Assembly (NCBI GenBank): GCA_947588705.1
Contig: CANPYT010000003.1
Coordinates: 1-64,000, forward strand
Source: an uncultured Acetatifactor sp.
GTDB lineage: Bacteria > Bacillota > Clostridia > Lachnospirales > Lachnospiraceae
Reading direction: 5' to 3'
DNA: 64,000 nt
A model generated the notes under the pieces. That model was not told the origin of the DNA. It ran no database searches and worked only from the letters and a program-made list of their open reading frames with translations. Position 1 is the stretch's first letter, and every line of letters begins with the position of its first letter. Both the position numbers and the translations under genes were made by a program. Shown in pieces: positions 1-9,424 of this stretch.

Positions 1-1005
1 AAATTTTCCTTCCCTCAAGCGCTGTCCTATACGCTGCGCATTTATTTTTAACTTCTTATATTCCTTTTCCGACATAGTATCAATTCTTTCACGGATCTCA
101 AATAGGGATTCTACCGCAATTCCGCACTGATTCTCCAAAATAAAATCCGCCATTGCTGCTTGTTTCCATATCACAATTGGTATCCCACAAGCTAGGTATA
201 GAGAAGTTTTATGTGGATTGTTAATCTTCAGGTAGTCTCCATATTTTCCTATACAACTTTCCGCACTATCCCCGTCCCAAACAAGCCCAAAACTGCCGTT
301 AAGTGCATAAGGAAGTTCATCCGGCGCGTAGGAACCTTGATAATGAACATTTTTTCTCCCATCATCGATATAACCGACGCCAAACAAATTAAATTCACAT
401 TCATTTGGTAAATGATATAGATACTGTGTTTTTTTAGGATCAAGATTTCCAGCAATAATAATAGGCTTTTCTTTTCTAATGTTATTACTATCAATTTGAT
501 TTCTTTGGAAGTGCGGCAATAAATAATCAAAAATTTGCAAAGAAATCAATTTTGATTCATCTAGTTTTAATCTCCGCGCCATATGGTCATTATGTACAAT
601 CATCTTGGTGACTGAATTTAACACTTTAGGTTCTGTAATCGAATAAATAAGTTTCTTTAACCCTTTTTTCTCAACTAATATAACAAGGTCATGTACAATC
701 AGAATAATTTTTACCCCTTTTTGCGATATTCTGTGTAAACATTGCGAAAGGAAAACCGTATTCTCAAGCGGCGGATATTGTACAACAAGTTGATCACCTT
801 GTTTCAAGATGGATAGTGTTTTTTCCCATACATCACGATACACAATATTACGCGTATACTTATGTATACCTTTATGATTTGATTGCTGAATACTCAAAGG
901 GATAAAACCCATGAATTCCAAAATAGCGTTAATATCCCCCCGGGCCTTTCCCCATGCACCACGCATTTGACTTTCGTATGGAATTTCCCGCACATAATAC
1001 TTCAT
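1..1005 (-). CDS. Galactofuranosyltransferase-like glycosyltransferase (partial, C-terminus beyond left edge)
   Basis: Not in ORF track because it runs off the window. ATG at 1005 (minus) gives MKYYVREIPYESQMRGAWGKARGDINAILEFMGFIPLSI..., open to base 1 in frame; resembles beta-1,6-Galf transferase family N-termini. Confidence 0.65.
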   Translation of the reverse strand, partial: MKYYVREIPYESQMRGAWGKARGDINAILEFMGFIPLSIQQSNHKGIHKYTRNIVYRDVWEKTLSILKQGDQLVVQYPPLENTVFLSQCLHRISQKGVKIILIVHDLVILVEKKGLKKLIYSITEPKVLNSVTKMIVHNDHMARRLKLDESKLISLQIFDYLLPHFQRNQIDSNNIRKEKPIIIAGNLDPKKTQYLYHLPNECEFNLFGVGYIDDGRKNVHYQGSYAPDELPYALNGSFGLVWDGDSAESCIGKYGDYLKINNPHKTSLYLACGIPIVIWKQAAMADFILENQCGIAVESLFEIRERIDTMSEKEYKKLKINAQRIGQRLREGKF

Positions 1006-1096
1006 ATTATATACCTCCGCTAATGCTTAGTGACTCCTATGATCAACCGTTTTTCTTGGGTTTTATTCATCGGGTTTCACTCCCGGCCAGCATCCA

Positions 1097-2143
1097 TCAA
1101 AACTGCTTTCTTGCAGCACCGTCAAACGGTTTCCCCTGGAAAACAATATTTTTATATTTTTCAAAATCATATAAAAATTCTGGCAGAGCCTTACAAATTT
1201 TATCCACATTCGCTTGTTCTTCCGGGTGCAAGCGAAGTAGTTGCGTATTGTTGATCGATCGTGCTGGATCGAACATTTTCTTTGGACGGGTATGGTTGTA
1301 TAAATGAAGAAAATTTTCTATTTTTTTAATACTTTGATCATAATTATAAACCATATCTTCAAAGTGAATATAAAGTACCCGTTCATTATCCGACTTATGT
1401 TTTCGTATAGTCCTGTAATAGACAATAAACTTATCTACATCGTCGACTGGAGAAAATTTAAAATTAGGATCTTTTGTAAACTTACCTGCCAGATACAAAT
1501 CCCTGGGATCTTTGTCCACCACAATGGCATACGAATCAGCGTAAAACTTCAAACTGTCGCCCGGATTATTACCTGAAAACGGTTGGTCTAGACAAATCGG
1601 CTTCTTCATATCTGCTCCCATTATTTCAAGTATCGCAGATGTATATGCTCTTGCCGCATCGTAAAAATTTTCCGGCTCAACGGAAAAATATTTATTTGCG
1701 CATGGCCACAAGTAAACCCTGTGCCCGACGATTTTTTCAATGATCTTTGGCATGATGATTTTCTTTGACGCAAACGCAAAGATATCCCTCATCATATGCC
1801 CTGTACATACATCAGCCGTATATAATCCTCTGAATTGGAACTGTGTGATTTCATCAATAAAACGTCTGCTCAATTCATAGAATTCTTTTCCATTGCACGG
1901 TTTATGGATAAACGGAACCATATAGGACTTCGAGATTCGCAAAAAGCGTTTAATCGCCGCATCACATGATTCCCCTTTGGTGTACTGTTTCATCAAATGG
2001 TATTCCAGATCCTCAAGTCCATCTACACGATAGCTCATCCAAGATTCAAAAGTGTCATAAACTTGAACATCCTCATATTCCTGTAACAGATCGGATATTA
2101 CAGAAGAACCCGTAGCGCCATACCCGCAGGCCCCTATAACCAT
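1097..2143 (-). CDS. Sulfotransferase-like protein
   Basis: N-terminal P-loop-like GACGYGATGSSVISDLL and later VVDKDPRDLYLAG, resembling PAPS 5'-PSB and 3'-PB motifs; located in polysaccharide operon. Confidence 0.6.
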   Translation of the reverse strand: MVIGACGYGATGSSVISDLLQEYEDVQVYDTFESWMSYRVDGLEDLEYHLMKQYTKGESCDAAIKRFLRISKSYMVPFIHKPCNGKEFYELSRRFIDEITQFQFRGLYTADVCTGHMMRDIFAFASKKIIMPKIIEKIVGHRVYLWPCANKYFSVEPENFYDAARAYTSAILEIMGADMKKPICLDQPFSGNNPGDSLKFYADSYAIVVDKDPRDLYLAGKFTKDPNFKFSPVDDVDKFIVYYRTIRKHKSDNERVLYIHFEDMVYNYDQSIKKIENFLHLYNHTRPKKMFDPARSINNTQLLRLHPEEQANVDKICKALPEFLYDFEKYKNIVFQGKPFDGAARKQF

Positions 2144-2180
2144 TGCATTTTCTCCCTCCCAGTACCTTTTTCAATTCTTG

Positions 2181-3314
2181 TTATGTCCCGTAAAATCTTT
2201 TGTTAATTGTTGTGTCGATTTTATGACAGAAAACTCCAAACTTTGACCGATTCAAAATCAATCGTTCCATTTTTTTGCGGATATTCTCAACAGCGCAGCC
2301 AACAATAAAGATTCCTATGGTTAAAGCGACGCTGTAAGGAACATATCCTTTTGTTTGGACCATGGCATCTAAAGCGAAAATCCCTCGCCAAAAAATGGGA
2401 ATTGTTGTTTCATGATTATGTAAAAGATATATGCCAAAGGTATTAGAGGCCATCTGGTTAATCCATTTGTTTTGCGGAATGTGCAAATTTTCAAATAGAA
2501 GAAACAAGCCAAAAGCCGCTGTCAGACATGGAAATGATGACATATCCCGGATGGTGGAATAGTTGTTTCTCATAAACACATTCCCTTGGACTCCCTTCTG
2601 ATACATCCAAATTTCGACTAAAAACATAAAGCCATATGAGCCCACAAAGAGGAGCAGCCCATAGAGTTTTACCCCCCCGCTCAACATTTTCATCCGAGGT
2701 TTCAAGTAGCGGATAAGCATGTATAAAAACGAAAACCATGCCGGTCCAAACATTAATAACTTAAACACAATCTTCACAAAGGTAGAATTGCCCAACAGCC
2801 TTCCATTGAAAGTCACAGTCGGCAAAACGGAAAAAACAAACATACCCACAAGAACGTGCACCAATCGGATGTTCCACTTTTCATACAACCTGTTCAATAC
2901 AGGCATAAGCAGAAGCAAAATCATATAGGAAGAAGCAAACCAATAACTTCTCCCCAAGATCGGCAGAAAGGACTTTACCCAAGTTTGCCATGAAATTTTG
3001 CTGGAAAAGACCACAGTATCCAACAAATTTAAAGCTAACAGGTAAAACAGGGTTTGTAACCACAAGCGTACAATTTTCTGTGAATCAAATCTTTTTTTGT
3101 CAACCAGAAAATAGAGACCGATGATCACAAATACGTTGGTTCCAAACTTCCCGCCCAACAAGAAAAACAGAGATACCATAATGTTTCCATTCAAGGTAAC
3201 CCCATCCAAAACACCACTTAAGGATACCACATGATTTAATATAATAAACAACATGGACAGCACTCTTAACAATTCCAAATTGCTTATCCTGTTCAATGTA
3301 CTTTCTTTTTCCAT
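2181..3314 (-). CDS. Acyltransferase 3 family membrane protein
   Basis: NLELLRVLSMLFIILNHV N-terminus and about 10 hydrophobic helices, typical of acyltransferase_3 proteins. Confidence 0.85.
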   Translation of the reverse strand: MEKESTLNRISNLELLRVLSMLFIILNHVVSLSGVLDGVTLNGNIMVSLFFLLGGKFGTNVFVIIGLYFLVDKKRFDSQKIVRLWLQTLFYLLALNLLDTVVFSSKISWQTWVKSFLPILGRSYWFASSYMILLLLMPVLNRLYEKWNIRLVHVLVGMFVFSVLPTVTFNGRLLGNSTFVKIVFKLLMFGPAWFSFLYMLIRYLKPRMKMLSGGVKLYGLLLFVGSYGFMFLVEIWMYQKGVQGNVFMRNNYSTIRDMSSFPCLTAAFGLFLLFENLHIPQNKWINQMASNTFGIYLLHNHETTIPIFWRGIFALDAMVQTKGYVPYSVALTIGIFIVGCAVENIRKKMERLILNRSKFGVFCHKIDTTINKRFYGT

Positions 3315-4312
3315 TTCAAATAGCCTTTATATGCGTTTCTGATAATACCCAGATAGGCGTAATGATGTTTTCGGATTAAGTGGAAGAATCTTTTTTCACC
3401 GATATACTGATAGATTCCTGGCGAACTTTCCTGAATTTTTTGCTCAAAATAACGGATATTATCTTTACTTTCTTTATATTTATCACACAAAAACCAGGTT
3501 CGGTAAAGCGCGCCGATGCTCATCGTGATTCGGTCTAAAATAAGAACACGTCTGTCTTCATCCAGCATCTGTTTTTCCTCAAAATGCTGCAATAGCGCAC
3601 ACAGGCTTAAGGCAACCGTTTCCTGCATTCCCACGTTTCTAAGCATATTTGCCTTGTTCACGCTGTTGTTTCCTGTACCCACACAGCGATACAGATACAC
3701 CTTATCATCGTAAAAGATATAATTTCGTGATACAGCGATGGCCCACACAATAAATTCCACATCCACATAATAACAATGTTCGGTAATGCGGGCATGATTT
3801 TGCCTGAGCAGCTCCGTCCTTATGCACATGGTGCTAAGGCCAAACAAGGACGAGTCTGTCGATTTGTCATAGTTCCTTTTCTGTCCTGCCGAAATACAGT
3901 CAAACACAGCATGATTGTGCGGATATCTGACTCCCTGTTCGTCCGTCCACCAGTAATCCGTTACCACAACGTCTGCATCGCATTTATGAAGTTTTTCAAT
4001 ATAATTTGAAAAAGCGTCTGGATCTACCGCATCGTCACCGTCCACGACTCGAAAATATTTTCCAGTCGCCAAGTCAATTCCTTTATTGATTGTCGAGCCA
4101 TGTCCACCGTTCTCTTTGGCGATATAACAAACAGACTCCGAATACATCTGCTGGAAGCGTTTCGCAATTTCGCCAGTTTGATCCTTCGAACCGTCGTCTA
4201 CCACCAGCACTTCAATCTCACCGATGTACCTTGCGTCACACAGAGATTTCAGCGTAGATTCCAGATATTTTTCTACGTTGTATGCCGCAATTACTACCGT
4301 CAAAACTTTCAT
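3293..4312 (-). CDS. Glycosyltransferase family 2
   Basis: LTVVIAAYNVEKYLESTLKSL...VVDDGSKDQT...RVVDGDDAVD: GT-A/GT2 signatures. Confidence 0.92.
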   Translation of the reverse strand: MKVLTVVIAAYNVEKYLESTLKSLCDARYIGEIEVLVVDDGSKDQTGEIAKRFQQMYSESVCYIAKENGGHGSTINKGIDLATGKYFRVVDGDDAVDPDAFSNYIEKLHKCDADVVVTDYWWTDEQGVRYPHNHAVFDCISAGQKRNYDKSTDSSLFGLSTMCIRTELLRQNHARITEHCYYVDVEFIVWAIAVSRNYIFYDDKVYLYRCVGTGNNSVNKANMLRNVGMQETVALSLCALLQHFEEKQMLDEDRRVLILDRITMSIGALYRTWFLCDKYKESKDNIRYFEQKIQESSPGIYQYIGEKRFFHLIRKHHYAYLGIIRNAYKGYLKWKKKVH

Positions 4313-5571
4313 CTTATCTCTCCATCACTAATCCGACTAGACAACTCTCTGGCCCGAAGAAAACAATCCTCCATAGAGCAATACGTCCATTCGCCGTAAC
4401 GCCCCGTCGTGTAGATATTGTTTTGTTCAAGCGATTTTCTTTTCTCCCCCACATACGCCATAGATTCTGCGGATATGTGGACGTAAGCCGGATCAATTAC
4501 AATGCTTTCATACGCTGTTACTTTATGTTTGTCAATCACACCGCATCTTTCAAGGTTAGAAAGTGTCTGCATATATTGTCCTGAAACATCTACTTCCTGG
4601 CTATGTTCGAATCCGATTTCTACATAAACACTGAGTTTATTTTGGCGCAGAATGTTATTATAAAACCCGACTCGATAGAAGTTCACGTCCTTATCAGGAT
4701 AATAGACCCAATGCAGCGAACGGTCGATTGACGGTCTGTCAAAACCGATATTAAATACCAGCACCTTATTCCAAGACAGACATTCTGGTATGCTCTCGCC
4801 CATTAATTCTAAAAGTTGAGGAAACGGAATCGAACTGACCAAATACTGATATTCATAAGTGTCTACTGTGGAAACAATACGTCTGCCAATAGGGTCTATG
4901 CTCAGCACTTCTTCATTCAGGTGGATTTTTTCTTTCCCTACTTGACACAATAAATAGTCAATGACTGTATAAGCACCGTCAACCGGATATATATAGTGGT
5001 CGTTATAAGAAACGTTGTTCCCATTTTTCATATTTTGGATAACCTCAGTCAAGTCCGCATATGGGAAAAAACGCCCCATCGCATCCTGATCCAGTTCATC
5101 TAGGTCGCAGGCATAAAGTTTTTCATTGTACGGAACCAGAAACCGATCACAGATTCCCTTGCCGAACTTTCCAAATAACATATCCTTAAATGATGTATAT
5201 ATCTCTTTTTCTTCTTTAAAAAAAAGATCATATAGACAGTCTATAAAGTCTTCCTTTTTTAATTGATGTATATTTTTTTGAAAAGGATAGTCGATCATTG
5301 AGTTTCGAAAATTAATTTTTGTGTTCTTAATTTGGCGAACACATTTACTCCCCTGAAGCACAGGTTCAAAATAGCGCCTGCTTTCTTCATTTTTAAAATG
5401 GAAAAAATGACCCGCAAAATCCCAAATATATTCTCCGCAGGCTTTGTGAGTCCTGCAAAGGCCACCCGCATCGCTTTCCTTTTCCAACACTACAAAATTA
5501 TTTGAATTTAAATTGCCCGCAAAAGCAAGACCGGATATGCCCGCTCCTAAAATGGCATATTTCACTTTCAT
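4309..5571 (-). CDS. FAD-dependent amine oxidase/UDP-galactopyranose mutase-like protein
   Basis: ILGAGISGLAFAGNL...EKESDAGGLCRTH dinucleotide-binding motif; DFAGHFFHF context as in UGM/protoporphyrinogen-oxidase-like flavoproteins of polysaccharide loci. Confidence 0.75.
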   Translation of the reverse strand: MKVKYAILGAGISGLAFAGNLNSNNFVVLEKESDAGGLCRTHKACGEYIWDFAGHFFHFKNEESRRYFEPVLQGSKCVRQIKNTKINFRNSMIDYPFQKNIHQLKKEDFIDCLYDLFFKEEKEIYTSFKDMLFGKFGKGICDRFLVPYNEKLYACDLDELDQDAMGRFFPYADLTEVIQNMKNGNNVSYNDHYIYPVDGAYTVIDYLLCQVGKEKIHLNEEVLSIDPIGRRIVSTVDTYEYQYLVSSIPFPQLLELMGESIPECLSWNKVLVFNIGFDRPSIDRSLHWVYYPDKDVNFYRVGFYNNILRQNKLSVYVEIGFEHSQEVDVSGQYMQTLSNLERCGVIDKHKVTAYESIVIDPAYVHISAESMAYVGEKRKSLEQNNIYTTGRYGEWTYCSMEDCFLRARELSSRISDGEIR

Positions 5572-6806
5572 AACAACTCTCCCTGTCGATCCTCAATGTC
5601 CAGCGCCTGCATAAAATGGTGATAATATTGTGCAATAGTTTCAGGTCGGTAAATACATTTTGCAGTTTTTCCCTTAAGTTTGCACAGTTCCTCCGAATCA
5701 CTCAAATATTTATGAAGCTGTTCTCTTAACGTTTCCGTCAGATTTTCCGTGTCGAGAAGAACAGTGGCTTCCGTGACGTTTTCTGGCACTCCTCCTGTCC
5801 GGGTAGTAATAAGCGGCGTCCCAGAAGCAAGGCATTCAATCATACTCATACCACATGGTTCTTGCCATACAGACGGCAGGATACATAAATCCGCAATCTG
5901 GTAATATTGATACATTTTCGGATAGGGGATAAGACCAGTGAAAATAATTTTTCCACTTATTCTCTCTGTAATTTGCTTAAGCTGTTCTTCAAAACCATCT
6001 TTTATATCAATATTATAAAATGTGCTTCCTGTCACAAGGAGTGTATAACACTCCTCTTCCAGTCCTGATAAAGCTTCCAGTAATTCAAGAATTCCTTTTT
6101 CCTTCGCTATTCTCCCGGCAAACAATAAAACCGGACATCCCGGATCAATTCCAAGTTTCTTTTTCAGGGTGTCTTTCTCCTCCTGGCTAATTTTTTTTTC
6201 GAAAAGCTTTTCATCTATGGTGTTATGTACAGTTACATATTCTGTCGTCTGCATACCAATCAGTTTTTGAAAGCATCCCGTGATATAATCAGAAACTCCA
6301 ATGATTTTTTTTGCCTGACTCAAATAACTGTCGTATCCAAGTGTCTTTCCCAATTCATTATGTGCATGGTAATAAATCTTTCCCTTGTATTTTTCGAGGT
6401 TGTCACGATATTCTAGCGCACGAAACATGACAACATTATTTTCTAGGACAACCCGGCCATAAGAATGGGCTCTCAGTTCCTTTCCGACCTGCCGCATAAA
6501 CGCCATTCGCTGAAAGAAATATCGATAACTAATCAGATGTTTCTTTCTAAATATATTTTTTGCAAGAAAATAGATCATTCGATCAAGCACTTTTGTCAAT
6601 TTTCTTGTCTGAATCTGATTGATTTTTGTAAAGCGAAAAATTTCCCTGTTTTGATCCGCGCAAGAGTATACTGTAAAATCACACGCATGAAACCTTTCGT
6701 TTTCCTGGATCAGGTTATAAATGATATTTTCCACAGCTCCGCCCTTTGTCGGCGGAACCGGCAAATAACCGCTTGTAATGATAGCGACTTCCATCCGTGG
6801 GTGCAC
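5568..6806 (-). CDS. Glycosyltransferase family 4
   Basis: GYLPVPPTKGGAVENI N-terminus, LLFAGRIAKEKGI, LPSVWQEPCGMSMIECLASGTPLI: GT-B/GT4 motifs. Confidence 0.9.
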   Translation of the reverse strand: MHPRMEVAIITSGYLPVPPTKGGAVENIIYNLIQENERFHACDFTVYSCADQNREIFRFTKINQIQTRKLTKVLDRMIYFLAKNIFRKKHLISYRYFFQRMAFMRQVGKELRAHSYGRVVLENNVVMFRALEYRDNLEKYKGKIYYHAHNELGKTLGYDSYLSQAKKIIGVSDYITGCFQKLIGMQTTEYVTVHNTIDEKLFEKKISQEEKDTLKKKLGIDPGCPVLLFAGRIAKEKGILELLEALSGLEEECYTLLVTGSTFYNIDIKDGFEEQLKQITERISGKIIFTGLIPYPKMYQYYQIADLCILPSVWQEPCGMSMIECLASGTPLITTRTGGVPENVTEATVLLDTENLTETLREQLHKYLSDSEELCKLKGKTAKCIYRPETIAQYYHHFMQALDIEDRQGELL

Positions 6807-6895
6807 CCCCTTCGTTTCTCTTTTATTACTGGAAACTTTTCCATCAGTCCTGTCTTCCTGATAATTTCAGAATAAGTGATTTATCCAGCAACCTT

Positions 6896-7309
6896 TTAAC
6901 TATAATTCGCTATCGTTCCAATCAACTCGCTATAATAATCCGCCCATCGTTTTGCCTGATATTTAATGTCAAACTTGTCAATTTGTCCTTCTTTTGTTCT
7001 TTGGTTGTCCTTTCTCCGGAGAACAGTTTCTGCCCATTGTGTGCTCCCTGCCTCAAGATTCAGGAATGTTACATCTTCAGTTATTTTAACCTCTTTGGTG
7101 ATACGATCAGACAGAATACAGGGCAGCCCGGCCACCTGAGCTTCTATGGCAACAACCGGCAAACCTTCATAACGCGATGGTAGCAAGAAAATATCCATCG
7201 CCTGGTAAAGCCGATTGACATCCTTTCTTGATCCTAGAAGATAAATGCACTTACGTTCTTCTCCCATCGTTGTTGCTGACTCATCTTTTTGCATTTTTAT
7301 TTTTTTCAT
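6896..7309 (-). pseudogene. Truncated GT4 glycosyltransferase (C-terminal domain only), paralogous to the upstream gene
   Basis: LLGSRKDVNRLYQAMDIFLLPSRYEGLPVVAIEAQVAGLPCI aligns to LLGSRRDCERLYQAMDLLLFPSRYEGLGIVAIEAQIRGLRVL of 7281..8423; lacks the N-terminal Rossmann domain. Confidence 0.75.
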
Positions 7310-8423
7310 AAAAATTCTCCAGATTCTTTACCTGTACACAAACGTCATAGGCTGCCATTCTTTCATTTTGAAGGTTTATTTCTCTTACAGACTGCAGTGC
7401 AGCTTCTTTCCAAGTCTGTAATCCTGCGGCAAGATCCAAAAACTCTATACCATCTGAAATTTGGGTTTCCACAGGAACATTCGTTGATGCAAGTACCCGC
7501 AAACCTCTTATTTGTGCCTCAATTGCCACTATGCCCAATCCTTCATACCTTGAGGGAAACAGCAACAGATCCATCGCCTGATATAATCTTTCACAATCTC
7601 TACGGCTGCCTAATAGCCGTACCCCCCCCGCATTTTCAGGCATACTTTCCACACGTGCACGAATGCGCTCAAAATCTTCTCCATCACCAATCATTAACAA
7701 CACGGACTCTGGATTTTGAGCATGGATACTCTGAAAGATATCAATCACAAAATCCTGATTTTTTTGATAACGAAAATTACCAACATGACCGATTACAAAT
7801 TTATTTTGCAACCCTAATTCATCTCTGACCTCATCGCGCACTTGTTTGTTAAAACGATATTTGTCCAGATCAATTGCATTGTTAAAAATAGTTACCTGAC
7901 CATTCCTCATTGCTCTCTTTCCAAACAGCCATTCTCCGGCAAGTTTGGAGCAGGCTGCATAGTGTGTTGCATATATTTTAGAAAATGGACGAAGCATATA
8001 TTTGAAGATGTTTTTCTTCCACTCTCCTGGAGCAGCAGTTGAATGACTGTGTGCGATGCGGATAGGCACACCAGCTTTCTTAGCAGCATAGAGAGGAAAC
8101 ACACTTAAACTGTTAATGTGGGAATGAACAATCTGATATCTGTTTTTACGAAAGATTGTTACAAGCGCAGGTATATATTGACCTAATTTTTGATATGGCG
8201 GAACAATATAAATTCGCCCACCCAGGTTTTTTATCTGATCCTGAAGAAACTGTGTATGAGTAGAATCAGCATCTACGATAAAATCAAACTGTATTTTTGA
8301 CCGATCAATATGTCGATAATAATTCATTACTACCGCCTCTACACCGCCATTAATCATTTTTCCCATGACCTGTGCTACACGTATTGGTTTCGACATCCTA
8401 TTTTTGCCCCATCTATATATCAA
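7281..8423 (-). CDS. Glycosyltransferase family 4 (EpsF-like)
   Basis: IRVAQVMGKMINGGVEAVVMNYYRHID...GHVGNFRYQKNQ...LFPSRYEGLGIVAIEAQ. Confidence 0.9.
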   Translation of the reverse strand: MIYRWGKNRMSKPIRVAQVMGKMINGGVEAVVMNYYRHIDRSKIQFDFIVDADSTHTQFLQDQIKNLGGRIYIVPPYQKLGQYIPALVTIFRKNRYQIVHSHINSLSVFPLYAAKKAGVPIRIAHSHSTAAPGEWKKNIFKYMLRPFSKIYATHYAACSKLAGEWLFGKRAMRNGQVTIFNNAIDLDKYRFNKQVRDEVRDELGLQNKFVIGHVGNFRYQKNQDFVIDIFQSIHAQNPESVLLMIGDGEDFERIRARVESMPENAGGVRLLGSRRDCERLYQAMDLLLFPSRYEGLGIVAIEAQIRGLRVLASTNVPVETQISDGIEFLDLAAGLQTWKEAALQSVREINLQNERMAAYDVCVQVKNLENFYEKNKNAKR

Positions 8424-8480
8424 CCATCAATATTATTTTGTAGTTATTATCATTTAGCCTCAAAAGACATTTTAATCTAA

Positions 8481-8537
8481 CAACTCTAAGTTGTCCGTGA
8501 GACACCGTCTAACACGGATATATTTTTTCAATATATC
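8481..8537 (-). promoter_or_regulatory. Cluster of abutting hairpins in the leader between loaP-like gene and first glycosyltransferase (candidate LoaP-responsive RNA element)
   Basis: CAACT-CTA-AGTTG (8481-8493); TCCGTG-AGAC-ACC-GTCT-AA-CACGGA (8494-8518, 10 bp with AA bulge); GATATAT-N7-ATATATC (8517-8537). Confidence 0.5.
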
Positions 8538-8715
8538 TTTTTATAAAGGTCTAACTTAATACTTATTATGGCAATACCACCAAACATCATAGTACTAGGT
8601 TTCCTATTTTTCCCTTTCTCCGCCCTTCACAATTAGTATTGACGTTTTCAAAATTTTCTTATCATGATAGTAACAATAGTCATGATAGGTTGCAGTAATT
8701 TTTCTGCTTCATCCA

Positions 8716-9225
8716 TCATTTCTTCCCCACCACCTCCAGCCCCACCTTCATCTTTACCATCCTTCCGAAAAACTCCACCTCCAGCACGGCTTGTCTGCTG
8801 TGTCGGTTGATGTAAATTACCTTTCCCGTCAGATCCTTCAGGGGGCCCTCCGTAATGACCAGCTCCTTGCCGATGTACTCGCCCACGCTCATTTCAAATA
8901 CCTTGTCCTGATTGATATGTTTCCTTAAAAATTCCGTCTCCTCCTTATATAGGGGGATCGGCCCTTCATCGTCGCCCAGGATTTTGGTAAACCCGGGAAC
9001 AGACTTCAGTGCCCTGTGCAGCTCGTCCGGGTTTTCCGTCACAAAAAAGAGATAACCTGGGAACAGTGCCTTTAGTTTCCGGATCCAAACACCGTTTTCT
9101 TTCCAGGGCTTTTCGTACCTGGGCAGAAAACACTCTTCGTAGATCTTCCGATCTCCCAATTCTCTGTCGCAGATCGTCTTGATCTGTTCTTCCCGCCCGG
9201 TAGGAACCCATACCGCATACCACAT
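8716..9225 (-). CDS. loaP: NusG-paralogue transcription antiterminator, LoaP type
   Basis: MWYAVWVPTGREEQIKTICDREL...FPGYLFFVT...GPLKDLTGKVIYINRHSRQAVLEVEFFGR (NGN plus KOW). Upstream of polysaccharide glycosyltransferases. Start trimmed to 9225. Confidence 0.85.
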   Translation of the reverse strand: MWYAVWVPTGREEQIKTICDRELGDRKIYEECFLPRYEKPWKENGVWIRKLKALFPGYLFFVTENPDELHRALKSVPGFTKILGDDEGPIPLYKEETEFLRKHINQDKVFEMSVGEYIGKELVITEGPLKDLTGKVIYINRHSRQAVLEVEFFGRMVKMKVGLEVVGKK

Positions 9226-9424
9226 CTTTCTCACTCTTTTCTTTGTTCCGCCCCAAAGGGCAGGCTCCGCCACCCGCACCGGAAGATCCGGATCTAAGTG
9301 CGGTTGATTTCAAAAGGTATCACAACGACTTCCGACAATGTGCTCTGGGCAACAATTACCTTCCGTAGTCTTTGTCTGAGCCAGGGGCTTTCCCTGTCAA
9401 AAGCTGGCAGGGATCTCAGGCGTC

